Assembly: GCA_019192545.1 (NCBI GenBank)
Contig: JAHCMI010000003.1
Location: 62,001 to 126,000 of the forward strand
DNA from: Rivularia sp. MS3
GTDB taxonomy: Bacteria; Cyanobacteriota; Cyanobacteriia; Cyanobacteriales; Nostocaceae
DNA length: 64,000 bases
Reading direction: 5' to 3'
Under the pieces are notes generated by a model. It was not told the DNA's origin, ran no database searches, and saw nothing but the letters and a program-made list of their open reading frames with translations. Shown here piece by piece: positions 10,226 through 19,997 of this stretch. Each line of letters starts with the position of its first letter. Position 1 is the first letter of the stretch. Made by a program: the position numbers and the translations under genes.

Positions 10226-11611
10226 ATGCGAGTTTGCGTAATTGGTACAGGTTATGTTGGTTTAGTAACTGGTGCTTGCTTGGCTCATGTTGGACATGAT
10301 GTAATTTGTATAGATAATAACGAAGAAAAAGTTAAATTGATGAAGTCCGGGCAATCGCCAATTTTTGAGCCAGGGCTTTCAGAAATTATGCAAAATGCCA
10401 TAAAAAATGGAAAAATTCAGTTTTCCAGCGATTTGGCAGCAGGAGTTGCTCATGGAGAAATTCTATTTATTGCTGTAGGAACTCCACCTTTGCCAACAGG
10501 TGAAAGCGATACCCGTTATGTCGAAGCAGTTGCCAAAGGTATCGGTAGTCATTTGAATGGCGGTTATAAGGTAATCGTGAATAAGTCTACAGTACCTATT
10601 GGTTCTGGAGATTGGGTAAGAATGATTGTTCTCGATGGAATTGCCGAACGTCAAAAAGAATTGGTACCCGCAGGTGCAGCTTCGGGTGATGACAAATTAC
10701 CGACTGGAGATTTTGATGTAGTTAGCAACCCCGAGTTTTTACGCGAGGGTTCGGCAATTTACGATACTTTCAATCCCGACCGGATTGTTTTGGGAGGCAA
10801 TTCTCAGAAAGCTCTTTCGATGATGAAAGAACTGTATACTCCAATTGTAGAGCGTCAGTATGCTGAAGATAAATCCTTACCTCCGGTACCGGTACTAACA
10901 ACAGATTTATCATCTGCTGAAATGGTTAAATATGCCGCAAACGCTTTCTTGGCAACTAAAATTAGCTTCATTAACGAAGTTGCTAACATTTGCGATCGCG
11001 TTGGTGCCGATGTAACTCAAGTTGCTAAGGGTATCGGTTTAGATTCCCGTATCGGCAACAAGTTCTTGAATGCCGGAATTGGTTGGGGTGGTTCCTGTTT
11101 TCCCAAAGATGTATCAGCATTGGTTCACACTGCTGACGACTACGGCTACGAAGCACAGCTACTCAAAGCTACAATTAGCGTCAACGAACGTCAGCGCTTG
11201 ATTGCAATGGAAAAACTTCAGCAAGCGTTAAAAATTCTTAAAGGTAAGACTGTAGGCTTACTTGGTTTAACCTTCAAGCCAGATACTGACGATATGCGCG
11301 ATGCTCCAGCTTTGAATTTAATCGAGCAGTTGAATCGATTGGGAGCAAAAGTCAAAGCATACGACCCAATTATTTCACAATCAGGTATGCGTCACGGGCT
11401 TTCTGGCGTACAAGTTGAAACTGATGCAGAAAGATTGGCTGACGGTTGCGATGCTTTAGTAGTTGTTACCGAATGGCAACAGTTCAACAGTCTCGATTAC
11501 GCAAAAATGGCGCAATTGATGAACAATCCAGTTATCATTGATGGTCGTAATTTCCTCGATCCTGAAACAACTATTAGGGCTGGATTCCAATATATTGGTG
11601 TTGGTCGCTAA
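10226..11611 (+). CDS. ugd: UDP-glucose 6-dehydrogenase
   Basis: The 461-aa enzyme oxidises UDP-glucose to UDP-glucuronate with two NAD+. It shows GTGYVGL at 7-13, the catalytic cysteine C291 in GWGGSCFPKD, and the C-terminal GLTFKPDTDDMRDAP that closes the UDP-binding domain. It is full length. An AGTGAGGAA Shine-Dalgarno precedes the ATG. It is paired with uxs upstream, and a strong terminator follows at 11805-11840. Confidence 0.96.
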   Translation: MRVCVIGTGYVGLVTGACLAHVGHDVICIDNNEEKVKLMKSGQSPIFEPGLSEIMQNAIKNGKIQFSSDLAAGVAHGEILFIAVGTPPLPTGESDTRYVEAVAKGIGSHLNGGYKVIVNKSTVPIGSGDWVRMIVLDGIAERQKELVPAGAASGDDKLPTGDFDVVSNPEFLREGSAIYDTFNPDRIVLGGNSQKALSMMKELYTPIVERQYAEDKSLPPVPVLTTDLSSAEMVKYAANAFLATKISFINEVANICDRVGADVTQVAKGIGLDSRIGNKFLNAGIGWGGSCFPKDVSALVHTADDYGYEAQLLKATISVNERQRLIAMEKLQQALKILKGKTVGLLGLTFKPDTDDMRDAPALNLIEQLNRLGAKVKAYDPIISQSGMRHGLSGVQVETDAERLADGCDALVVVTEWQQFNSLDYAKMAQLMNNPVIIDGRNFLDPETTIRAGFQYIGVGR

Positions 11612-11804
11612 ATAAGTTTGTATAGCACTAATTATTAGGTTAAAGGTTAAAGGTTAAAGCTTAAAGAATTGTAGGTTTCAGGCTTAATTAATTTCTTAAT
11701 CTAATGAGTTAGTGCTATAGATTCTAGATTAATTTGAAAATTCATTTTGGAAATTCAATTTGAAAATTCAATTCTAAAATTTAGTTTGCGAATCATACCA
11801 TTTA

Positions 11805-11840
11805 TAGAGACGTAGCATTGCTACGTCTCTACATTTTTTT
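11805..11840 (+). terminator. Palindromic terminator between ugd and permease
   Basis: A perfect 12-bp stem with a 3-base loop (TAGAGACGTAGC-ATT-GCTACGTCTCTA, 11805-11831) is followed by CATTTTTTT on the plus strand. The stop codon of the converging permease lies within it. GTAGAGACG palindromes are a common cyanobacterial repeat, so this copy seems to have been adopted as the end signal. Confidence 0.75.
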
Positions 11841-13121
11841 CAGTTTTGCGACAGCGTGCCAAATTAATCCAGCAATAATCAGTGCTAAACCAACTTGCCA
11901 AATGAAAGGTTCAACCCAAAAAGCTAAAAATACACAAGCTGATAAACCAAGCAATGACACCCATTTCGGATAAAGTCTGCCCTCTGATGGTAAAGAAAAA
12001 GCAGCTAAGTTAGTCACAGAATAATATATTAAAACTGTAAAAGCACTGAAAGACCAAGTGGTTTTGACATTACCAATCAAAACCAAAACAGAAATTATCG
12101 CGCACACAGCAATTACAGCAGGTGTTGGAGTCGTACCCGAATCGTTCAATCTTGCGAAAATACGGGGGGCATCTCGTCTTCTTCCCATTGCTAACAATAC
12201 CCGAGATAAACCCAAAATCAAATTCAGCAATACTCCCAACATTGCAAATATTGCGCCAATCGCTAATATTTGCGCTCCTCCCGGAATACCAAAGTTGCGT
12301 ATAGCAACTTCTAAAGGCGCAGCTTGTCCGCTTAAAGCCGATTCACCAAGACTTTCTGCTCCTACCCCCGCTACAGCAATCGTCGCTACTCCTACGTAAA
12401 TCAGCATTGTAATTATCATCGTCACGATAATAGCTTGAGGAATAGTTTTGCGCGGTTCCTTTGCTTCCTCTCCCAAAGTCGCAATTCTACCGTAACCTGT
12501 ATAAGCTACAAACATTAAAGCGCTAGCTTGAAGCACGTCAGCGAAAGAATTTTGAAAAAAAGGTGTGAGATTTTTATTACCTACTGTTATTACTGTAGGA
12601 ATTCCCCCCAGGATAAAGAAAAGTAGACTAAAAATCGAAACAGATACAATTGCAATATTTACTCGATTAGAGCGACGAATACCATTCAAAACAATAACCG
12701 TAATTATAAACACCGCTGCTAAAGCCAAAGGTACAAGTAAGCCTTTTCCTGATAAACCCGTGGCATTCAAAAAATAACTTGCAAAACCCAAAGCAGCAGT
12801 AGCCGCAGATGCAGATTTTGCTAATAAAAACATCCATCCAGCGGTAAATCCCAGCCAAGAATTTAAATATTTATATCCATATTCGTAAGAACCACCACTT
12901 ACAGGGTGATTCGCAGCTAGTTGGGCGCTATTAAGTCCGTTACAAGTGGCAACCAATGCGCCAATCATTACAGCCAAAATCACCGCATTACCCGCAATCC
13001 CAGCAGCAATACCAATACTTACAAAAACACCGGTACCGATAATGGAACCAAGCCCCATCACTGTTGCGCCTAAAACCCCTAATTCCCGTAGCAGTTGCGG
13101 TGATGATGTTTTGAGCGACAC
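11829..13121 (-). CDS. APC-family amino-acid permease
   Basis: The 430-aa membrane protein has about 12 transmembrane helices. The first carries the APC substrate-binding stretch VMGLGSIIGTGVFVSIG. It probably takes up amino acids across the plasma membrane, with the specific substrate unknown. A GTG at 13121 is chosen as start because AAAAGGGGAAAG lies just upstream. The frame extends 15 more codons to a TTG, but that part is not permease-like. It converges on ugd. Confidence 0.9.
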   Translation of the reverse strand: MSLKTSSPQLLRELGVLGATVMGLGSIIGTGVFVSIGIAAGIAGNAVILAVMIGALVATCNGLNSAQLAANHPVSGGSYEYGYKYLNSWLGFTAGWMFLLAKSASAATAALGFASYFLNATGLSGKGLLVPLALAAVFIITVIVLNGIRRSNRVNIAIVSVSIFSLLFFILGGIPTVITVGNKNLTPFFQNSFADVLQASALMFVAYTGYGRIATLGEEAKEPRKTIPQAIIVTMIITMLIYVGVATIAVAGVGAESLGESALSGQAAPLEVAIRNFGIPGGAQILAIGAIFAMLGVLLNLILGLSRVLLAMGRRRDAPRIFARLNDSGTTPTPAVIAVCAIISVLVLIGNVKTTWSFSAFTVLIYYSVTNLAAFSLPSEGRLYPKWVSLLGLSACVFLAFWVEPFIWQVGLALIIAGLIWHAVAKLKKM

Positions 13122-13308
13122 AATACTTTCCCCTTTTACACACCTGCGGTTGATTGTACAATTCAAGGCTTAATTTACATAGGTTGTTAATTACTAAATG
13201 GGGGATTGGGAATTCGGCATTGGTAATTGATAATTGGGCATTGGCAATTGGTAGGTATAACATTTGACCTTTAACCTTTAACCTTTCCCCACTTTCTCCA
13301 ACATAAAC

Positions 13309-13351
13309 ACCCCCCTGCAATCCTCCAGAAGACTGGTAACTACAGGGGGGT
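13309..13351. repeat. Two-level palindrome downstream of DUF2993 gene
   Basis: The outer arms ACCCCCCTG/CAGGGGGGT (9 bp) enclose an inner CCAG-AAGA-CTGG hairpin. It lies between two minus-strand genes, about 95 bases after the DUF2993 stop. It could be a terminator or a repeat copy, though no T-run of note follows on either strand. The bases just to the left (13200-13290) are the usual heptamer-type filler. Confidence 0.5.
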
Positions 13352-13445
13352 ATTAACTCTGGTGACATTATTTTTAAACTTTCCTAGAAGCTAAGATGAG
13401 GAACAATTATCAAATTTAAGTTGATAACTGTTCGTTGACTAATTC

Positions 13446-14237
13446 CTAAGTGCGTGGTATGCGCTCAATTTCAGCATATCCGCTAAAAATTAACTTTTGA
13501 CCTTCTGTTTCTAAGCGATTAAGGCGCATTTTTACTCCGTCTAGGTCAAAACGGTCTAAATCGACCATATTATCTAAAATTTCAGCTAATGCAGTACATA
13601 AAGTTTCCGAAGTTTCTCTTTGCTCTTCTGGTACCGACTCCAGATCAATTTCAGGATTTTTGAACGAAACTCGTCGTCGTCGTTCAATACCTACTTTTAC
13701 AGTCATATACAACGGCACTAATTCGCCATTACTTAAATCAGCTTTGGCGAAAATCTTTAACCGATTATCGGGGAGCAATTCCACCTCAACATCAGTAAAA
13801 GAAACGGGTTTGCCATCAGACAAGGCTGTCAATGTTGGTTCGTCAAGGTTCACCAAACGCTTTTTCACTAGTTCAGCTTTAAAAGCCTGGTTTATGCCTT
13901 CTTGAGTCAACACGACTTGAGCGATCGCTTGAGTAGGTTGTTTTAATCGCAATTTCCCGCTCAGTACCGAACTGAAGTCAATGGACACTGCGTCGGTTTC
14001 AAACGACATCTCTTCAACGAAGAAATCTTTGCGAATTACTAAACCACGACCACCCATTTTGAAGCTGTCAATACTGCCCTGTAAAAGCTTACTGGAGGGA
14101 TAGCAGCGGACAAAGACTTCTACCGACTCGCTTTTTGTAAACAAGTGGCGAATCGTTTGGCTCGCAACAGTATTAAGCATCTGCTCGCCCCAGTCGCTGC
14201 CTTTAGAATCTTTAAAACCAGTAAGTCCGCCAAACAT
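13446..14237 (-). CDS. DUF2993 (LmeA-like) domain protein
   Basis: The protein is 263 aa and starts MFGGLTGF. The middle (about 55-200) shows the DUF2993 pattern: ESVEVFVRCYPSSKLLQG, a GKLRLKQPTQAIAQVVLT segment, and repeated beta strands. The fold is a lipid-binding-like tubular domain; the actinobacterial relative LmeA acts in lipomannan synthesis. No signal peptide is seen, so it is probably cytoplasmic or thylakoid-associated here. The role in cyanobacteria is unknown. Confidence 0.8.
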   Translation of the reverse strand: MFGGLTGFKDSKGSDWGEQMLNTVASQTIRHLFTKSESVEVFVRCYPSSKLLQGSIDSFKMGGRGLVIRKDFFVEEMSFETDAVSIDFSSVLSGKLRLKQPTQAIAQVVLTQEGINQAFKAELVKKRLVNLDEPTLTALSDGKPVSFTDVEVELLPDNRLKIFAKADLSNGELVPLYMTVKVGIERRRRVSFKNPEIDLESVPEEQRETSETLCTALAEILDNMVDLDRFDLDGVKMRLNRLETEGQKLIFSGYAEIERIPRT

Positions 14238-15286
14238 TTTGAGTACAGGTTACTAGAAGTTCTTTGTATTTTTGTAACAAATTGTGAACTTGTCAGCAAC
14301 CTTCTAAAGATTAATTATGCCGATAGTGAAACACAAAATGTTTAATAAAGGCTAATACAGATTAGCGTAAAAACCTTATATAGACTGGATTTGAGGTAAT
14401 TTATCTCATAAATAAAAATTATTCCAAGAATAAGAAATGTTATTGCGAGCTTACAAAGCTATTTTTAGCGAAAATCCAGAAAAAGCTAAATTGTTTGCAA
14501 TTTTTTGTTTAAAACATGGGTCTATATAGAATGTACTATGAATATTCTCCTTGACTCTACAGTAATGAGAAAAATTATCCTTAAAAGGTTTCTCCTTATC
14601 ACTTTAGATAGATGGCATATTTTAAGTTGTTTATTTAAGTTATTTCTTTAAGCTATATATTTATACATTGATTTCAATCTATTTGGATTAGTCTTATGTA
14701 TAAAATTCATCAAATAACTTATTCAAATCAGCTTGGATTTACCATTCAAACTATTAATTTGTAAATGCCCATTGGGCATTATGCGTTATTAATTCAGGTT
14801 TAGTTGTCTTATATATTTCCTAGGTATTTGATAGTGGAGTAGCATTGCTGCCGCAGAGTACTTAATCAGTATAACTCTGATTTGTAACCATTTGAATCTA
14901 TTTCTGTTTGACTTATATTTATGCAATATTTAGATTCTTTTTGGGGTTTTTGTGGGAATAGGTCGAAAATTCACTTTCTACAGGAAAAGTATCAAAATAT
15001 TCTAGTTTGTTTTCAACAGACTATTTGCGAGCAAATAAATATTGATAAGGCACTAATAAGTACCGAAAGTAACAGCATTTTTAATTGATATTACAGCTTG
15101 AAAAATTATCATGATAATCTTCAATAAACACCGTTTCTCGTCCAGATCCCGTAGTGATGAATTCATGAATTAAGTTCGCTGTTAAGCTCGATTATAAAAC
15201 AAAACGGCAATAGTTTTAATCAGTTACAAATCAAATTAATTTTCCTGTCTAACCCAACCTACCAATTACCAATTACCAATTAGCAA
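14238..15286. other. Large AT-rich intergenic region
   Basis: This holds 1,049 bases without a convincing gene. A short hairpin, AATGCCC-ATT-GGGCATT, lies at 14764-14780. A 55-codon open frame at 14921-15088 has no recognisable content and no Shine-Dalgarno. The right end (15255-15290) is AATTACC-type filler abutting cinA. I see no RNA gene. Confidence 0.4.
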
Positions 15287-16537
15287 TTACCCTCGTTGCA
15301 ACAACTTCCGTCGCAAACTATCCAAAGCATTACAAGCGCTGAAGTGACGAATCAAACTTCTACCCCGCACGGGATTAAATCGGAATTCAAAACTTTCAAC
15401 TCCTGAAACTCCTGCTAAACCCACGTATACCAATCCCACTGGTTTCGTTTCTGTACCTCCGCCAGGACCAGCAATTCCGGTTATACTCAATCCCCAAGTT
15501 GTACCAAGCTGCTTTCTGACTCCAGCAGCCATTTGTTCCGCAACTGTGGAACTTACAGCACCGTATTTTTCTAAATCTTCTTTATTAACTCCCAACATTC
15601 CAGCTTTTACCGAATTATCATAGGAAATTACACCACCCCAAAAATAATCGGAACTTCCTGCAATATCGGTTAACATTCCTCCCAAAGTTCCACCAGTGCA
15701 GGATTCTGCCACCGAAAGCGTTTCTCCGGACTTCCGCAATAAGTCACCAACTACTGAAGCTAGAGTATCGTCATCAGATCCAAAATAATCTAAACCAGCA
15801 ATTTCTTGAATTTGCTTTGCTACAGGTTCAATTAAACTTTCTGCTTCGGCTTCCGAACTTGCTTTAGCAGAAACTCGTAATTTCACCTGTCCTTTACTCG
15901 CATATGGAGCCACTGTAGGATTAGGTAAATTGAGTAAAGCCGAAACCTTTTCAGCCATAGCAGATTCGGGAACGTTCCAAAATCGCAGCATTCGACTGTA
16001 AATAATTTGTTTTCCCCAACCTTGACTCTTTAGGTAGGGAACGGCGGTTTCCTCCCACATGCGATGCATTTCTGAAGGTACACCGGGGAAAGTAAAAATT
16101 GTTAAATTAGGGCGTGGCTGCCAAATTATACCGGGAGCCGTACCCGTAGGGTTGGGTAATATTTCTGCTCCTTCGGGTATTAAAGCTTGCTTGCGATTGC
16201 TTGCGCTCATGACCCGATTTCTGGCTTTATACTTTTTGGTAATATCTTCGATAACTTCAGGACGCTCTATTAAACGAGAACCAAAAAAATCGGCGATTGT
16301 TTCACAAGTTAAATCATCGGGAGTTGGCCCCAAACCCCCAGTAAAAATAAGAATTTCTGCTCTATTGCTAGCAATTTCAATAACTTCTTTTATCCTATCA
16401 ACATTATCACCGACAACAGTTTGATAGAAATGAGGGATACCCAACTGAGCTAACTGTAGCGCTAAGTATTGAGCATTGCTATTGAGAATATCTCCCAGCA
16501 GCATTTCCGTACCGACACAAATAATTTCTGCACTCAT
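15287..16537 (-). CDS. cinA: CinA family protein (MoCF domain plus CinA C-terminal domain)
   Basis: This 416-aa protein has the two usual CinA domains. The molybdopterin-binding-like N-terminal part (about 1-170) contains ICVGTEMLLGDILNSNAQYLA and TGGLGPTPDDLT. The C-terminal amidase-like domain (about 255-410) contains SVAESCTGGTLGGMLT and SITGIAGPGGGTETKPVG. Relatives hydrolyse ADP-ribose or deamidate NMN in pyridine-nucleotide salvage, so the name 'competence/damage-inducible' says little. It is full length with an ATG start, and mutL lies upstream on the same strand. Confidence 0.93.
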   Translation of the reverse strand: MSAEIICVGTEMLLGDILNSNAQYLALQLAQLGIPHFYQTVVGDNVDRIKEVIEIASNRAEILIFTGGLGPTPDDLTCETIADFFGSRLIERPEVIEDITKKYKARNRVMSASNRKQALIPEGAEILPNPTGTAPGIIWQPRPNLTIFTFPGVPSEMHRMWEETAVPYLKSQGWGKQIIYSRMLRFWNVPESAMAEKVSALLNLPNPTVAPYASKGQVKLRVSAKASSEAEAESLIEPVAKQIQEIAGLDYFGSDDDTLASVVGDLLRKSGETLSVAESCTGGTLGGMLTDIAGSSDYFWGGVISYDNSVKAGMLGVNKEDLEKYGAVSSTVAEQMAAGVRKQLGTTWGLSITGIAGPGGGTETKPVGLVYVGLAGVSGVESFEFRFNPVRGRSLIRHFSACNALDSLRRKLLQRG

Positions 16538-16721
16538 AGAATTTGGAGAGGGGGAGAGGGGGATGGGGAGACAAGGAGATGGGGAGACAAAGAAAAATAA
16601 CTATTTCGTTACTTGCTACTTGCTATTTTCAACTCCTAACTCTTCAATTATTATCCCATCCTCCATGTCCGATACCCAAAACTCTTTAACTGTTGACTGC
16701 TCACTGTTAACTGCTCACTGT

Positions 16722-18479
16722 TTAAATTCCGTGAGATTTACCTATTACCCAATTACGACGAAAGAAGCGAGCTAGGGCTGATTCTTCTAAGGATAAATAA
16801 ATTGGTCTTCCGTGGGGGCAGGTGCGGGGGTTGCGGGTGCGCTGCCATTGGTCTATTAACTGCTGCATTTGCGGTAGGCTCAAGGTTGTACCGTTGCGAA
16901 TTGCACTGCGACAAGCTACGGCTACTTGGGCAGTTTTTAAGTCTCCTCCTTTACTAAGTTCTAATATGGCTTCGGCGCAGTCTTCGCGCTGCTGTAATAG
17001 TGCGGGTACTTGGCGAATTGCCCATAGTTGTTCGCCAAAAGGTTCTATTTCTAAATTAATTCGCTGTAACTGTTCTATTTGTGCGGGGGATAGTTGGTAA
17101 AGAATTATTGGTGGTTCGCATTTTACTAATTGCCAATGTTGGCAAATTTGTTCGTACAAAACCCGTTCGTGAGCGATGTGTTGTTCTATCAACCACATTC
17201 CCCCTGGATGTTCGGCTACGATGTAGGTTTTATTGATTTGAGCAACTGCTTTTAAAGGAATGGAAGTTGAAAGAGGGGAATTTTGCGTTTGCGTTAAAGT
17301 TTGCGGTTTAAATTGAGTATCAGTTTGATTAAAATTACCATTTTCTTCAAAAGTGTTTTCTAAAGAATTTCTTCGATTGAAGTTATAACCGCTTTTAGCT
17401 TCTGCGGCTTTGATCAGTTTACTGACTCGCGCTACTTGTAAAGATTCCTTGATACCCGAACAATTAATGCTGAATGCTTTTTCAATCGATTGAGCAATTT
17501 GTTCTTGCCAATAATCAAGTTGATTGAGATAGATTTCTGTTTTTGCGGGGTTGCGATTCCAGTTTATCTGATTTGGGCAAACGGATAAGTGTAGAAAACA
17601 CACTGGATAGCGATCGCGTGGTAACGTCTTGTGAAATGATGCGAGGACTGTTTGTTCTAGTTCCGAACATTTAACCATGCGTCCGTTTACCGCTACTCTT
17701 ACCCAATCGGGACGATGACGATGACATCTATCTGGTAATCCGATGACTAATGATAAAGAAGAATTCGCACCATCTAATTCAACTTTCAAGTCTTGCAAAT
17801 CCGATGGATGGACTCTTCGCAGAAATTGAGACAGAGTTTCCTTGATATTGCCAGTAGGATAAATAGCAAACCATTCGCGTTCATTTTGCCAAACTTGCCA
17901 GGTTACCTGGGGATGACACAAAGCAGTTTGTTGAATTACTGCTTGCACTGCTTTCATTTGTACGGAAATTGAAGGTAAACCCTGACGGCGATTATGACAA
18001 TTACCAAACAAGTTAGAAATTACAGCTACGGTTCCCGGCGCGATCGCGGCTGCTTCCATAACTAAAGGTTCTCCCTTATCGCCGTATACAATCCGCCAAC
18101 CGTTAGAGCCTATTTTTCCTTCGCGATGATTCGATCCACGACTGATAATTTCTAAATCAGCTAAGGTTGTCAAACTGTGCAAAGCTTCACCGCGAAAACC
18201 CAAACTATTAATTTTCCACAAATCTTTAGTCAAGCGAATTTTACTGGTGCTGTGGGCGCTTGCTGCCTGCTGCAAGTCTTCTAAACTCATTCCACAACCG
18301 TTATCCGCTACACGTACCCGCCACTGTTGGGGGTACACAGAAACTACAATTCTTGTCGCACCTGCATCTAAGGAATTTTCGATCAGTTCCCGTACCACCG
18401 AAGCAAAAGAATCAATTACCTCTCCGGCTGCAATCAGATGTACGACTTCTGAAGGTAGAGCTTGGATAGTAGATGCCAT
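16722..18479 (-). CDS. mutL: DNA mismatch repair protein MutL
   Basis: The 585-aa protein is an N-terminal GHKL ATPase plus a C-terminal dimerisation domain. Visible motifs are ELIENSLDAGATRI, DNGCGM and GFRGEAL, and late ACRSAI and CPHGRP zinc-site motifs. The endonuclease motif usually written DQHAxxExxxxE reads EQHIAHERVLYE here, so the first Asp is Glu and the Ala is Ile. The ATG at 18479 (MASTIQAL) is preferred over the GTG three codons upstream. It couples MutS recognition to repair. Confidence 0.95.
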   Translation of the reverse strand: MASTIQALPSEVVHLIAAGEVIDSFASVVRELIENSLDAGATRIVVSVYPQQWRVRVADNGCGMSLEDLQQAASAHSTSKIRLTKDLWKINSLGFRGEALHSLTTLADLEIISRGSNHREGKIGSNGWRIVYGDKGEPLVMEAAAIAPGTVAVISNLFGNCHNRRQGLPSISVQMKAVQAVIQQTALCHPQVTWQVWQNEREWFAIYPTGNIKETLSQFLRRVHPSDLQDLKVELDGANSSLSLVIGLPDRCHRHRPDWVRVAVNGRMVKCSELEQTVLASFHKTLPRDRYPVCFLHLSVCPNQINWNRNPAKTEIYLNQLDYWQEQIAQSIEKAFSINCSGIKESLQVARVSKLIKAAEAKSGYNFNRRNSLENTFEENGNFNQTDTQFKPQTLTQTQNSPLSTSIPLKAVAQINKTYIVAEHPGGMWLIEQHIAHERVLYEQICQHWQLVKCEPPIILYQLSPAQIEQLQRINLEIEPFGEQLWAIRQVPALLQQREDCAEAILELSKGGDLKTAQVAVACRSAIRNGTTLSLPQMQQLIDQWQRTRNPRTCPHGRPIYLSLEESALARFFRRNWVIGKSHGI

Positions 18480-18863
18480 AACGTACACTGTTGGCGAGGA
18501 TACAAATTACTCTACCGCACAACCGTGTTTTATTGTAGTTATTAATAGAAATTCATGATTCTAAATGGTTTGTAATGAGTTTATTTATACTGAGAGTAAA
18601 ATATTAATCATGTTTCCAATTTAACCATTATTTGTACATTTATCTATTATTTTCGGCAAATAAAAAGGGTTTTATCTCAACAAAGTAATTACAAACTACT
18701 TTTTTGGCTAGTGTTTTTACATAGTCATAATGTATTTTATTTTAAATAATTAGCATTACAAGTAAAAGTCGGGTTTCCTTGATTCACTCTTGACTAAAAA
18801 ATAAAAATTCACTGGCTGCAACAAAAATCACTTTTTAGCTAATCAGCTACTAGTAGTCGCTAA
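18480..18863. other. Intergenic region upstream of mutL
   Basis: I see no gene here. It is AT-rich, with a run of short A/T tracts, and should contain the mutL promoter (minus strand) and the 3' end of the adenosine-deaminase-like gene. Confidence 0.4.
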
Positions 18864-19907
18864 TCATCTATTAGCCATTACAGCTTTTTGCGATTGAGGA
18901 TGGAGTAAACCATTTAACAACTGCGCCGGACGTTCGCCTCCGTATGGCCAAGCAAATGCATGACGGAAAGCTGCATCCTGACAAGCTTGTAGCATTTCAA
19001 AACCGATAATGTCGTTGGTTAAAAGATTTTCGTACTCAAATGGTAAACGCACGTTATGCAACCCGGCATTATCAGTACAGATAGCGATATCAACTCCTGC
19101 ATCAAAACAACGCTCAAATACCAACTTTAATTGTCGGATATCTTGCAAGGTGCCTGTCTTAATATAAGTTGTCGGACAGACTTCCAAACATTGCCCTCTT
19201 CTTGCCACATCTTTAAGTAACTCTGGATGTTGCAGCGGAATCTGGATACCGTGTCCAATCCGCATTAAATAGGGTAATAAATCCCGATGACACCCATCTT
19301 TGGTTTCATAAACATGCCCGGTAGTATTCAAACCAACAGATAAAGCATATTCGTAAAGGCTTGTCCATTCATCCATACGTTCGGCATAAGCGCTGTCTCC
19401 TCCTGCTACGTCTACAGCACATACATACTGTCTATTTCGAGCAGCTAAATCTACAATCGCTTTATTGACTTCATATGGAAGACGCGAGTGCATACACAAA
19501 ATTTGACTGGCAACAATCGGATATTCAGTAACATTGCTAGCTTTACCTACTACGTTGACAATTTCTGCCATCTTGTCAATTCTCTGTGATTGACTAAGAT
19601 TTTCTGGAGTTCGCAGGTAAGGAGTGTAGCGCAGTTCTAAGTAAGCTAAATTTTCAAAAATGTATGCACCGCGTACCAAACGATAAATAAAATAGGGCAA
19701 AGTTTCTACAGTTTGCACGCTTTCAACTAAAGTATGCAACTCTAGATACTCTTCTAAGGTATTGCGAGGCTTGGTATAAAACTCTTCAAATTCTTGATAG
19801 TTCCTAAAGCCTTTGACTAGATCATTGGAATGACGCTCGAAATATCCCCATAAAATCCGGGGTACAACCGAACCGCCCAAATGTCTATGCAATTCAGCGT
19901 ATAAAGC
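18864..19907 (-). CDS. Adenosine deaminase-like metal-dependent hydrolase
   Basis: The protein is about 348 aa and starts MALYAELHRHLGGS, the HxHLxG zinc-binding signature of the adenosine/AMP deaminase family (His8, His10). A TGHVYE motif lies in the middle and CTDNAGLHN replaces the usual SLNTDDP near residue 277. The metal site looks complete, but the substrate pocket differs from classical adenosine deaminase. The substrate is therefore uncertain (adenosine, adenine or another aminopurine). No neighbour hints at the pathway. Confidence 0.82.
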   Translation of the reverse strand, partial: ALYAELHRHLGGSVVPRILWGYFERHSNDLVKGFRNYQEFEEFYTKPRNTLEEYLELHTLVESVQTVETLPYFIYRLVRGAYIFENLAYLELRYTPYLRTPENLSQSQRIDKMAEIVNVVGKASNVTEYPIVASQILCMHSRLPYEVNKAIVDLAARNRQYVCAVDVAGGDSAYAERMDEWTSLYEYALSVGLNTTGHVYETKDGCHRDLLPYLMRIGHGIQIPLQHPELLKDVARRGQCLEVCPTTYIKTGTLQDIRQLKLVFERCFDAGVDIAICTDNAGLHNVRLPFEYENLLTNDIIGFEMLQACQDAAFRHAFAWPYGGERPAQLLNGLLHPQSQKAVMANR

Positions 19908-19997
19908 CATAATTGATATTTCATACTAAAAATTTTATTAATATTAACAAAAACAAACGGGAAAAAAATATATACTCAATAAAATTTTTTGTAAAGT

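Noticed and set aside
14921-15088. A 55-codon ORF in the gap between DUF2993 and cinA
   Set aside because: It has no Shine-Dalgarno and no recognisable motif, and is of the length expected by chance in A/T-rich DNA.
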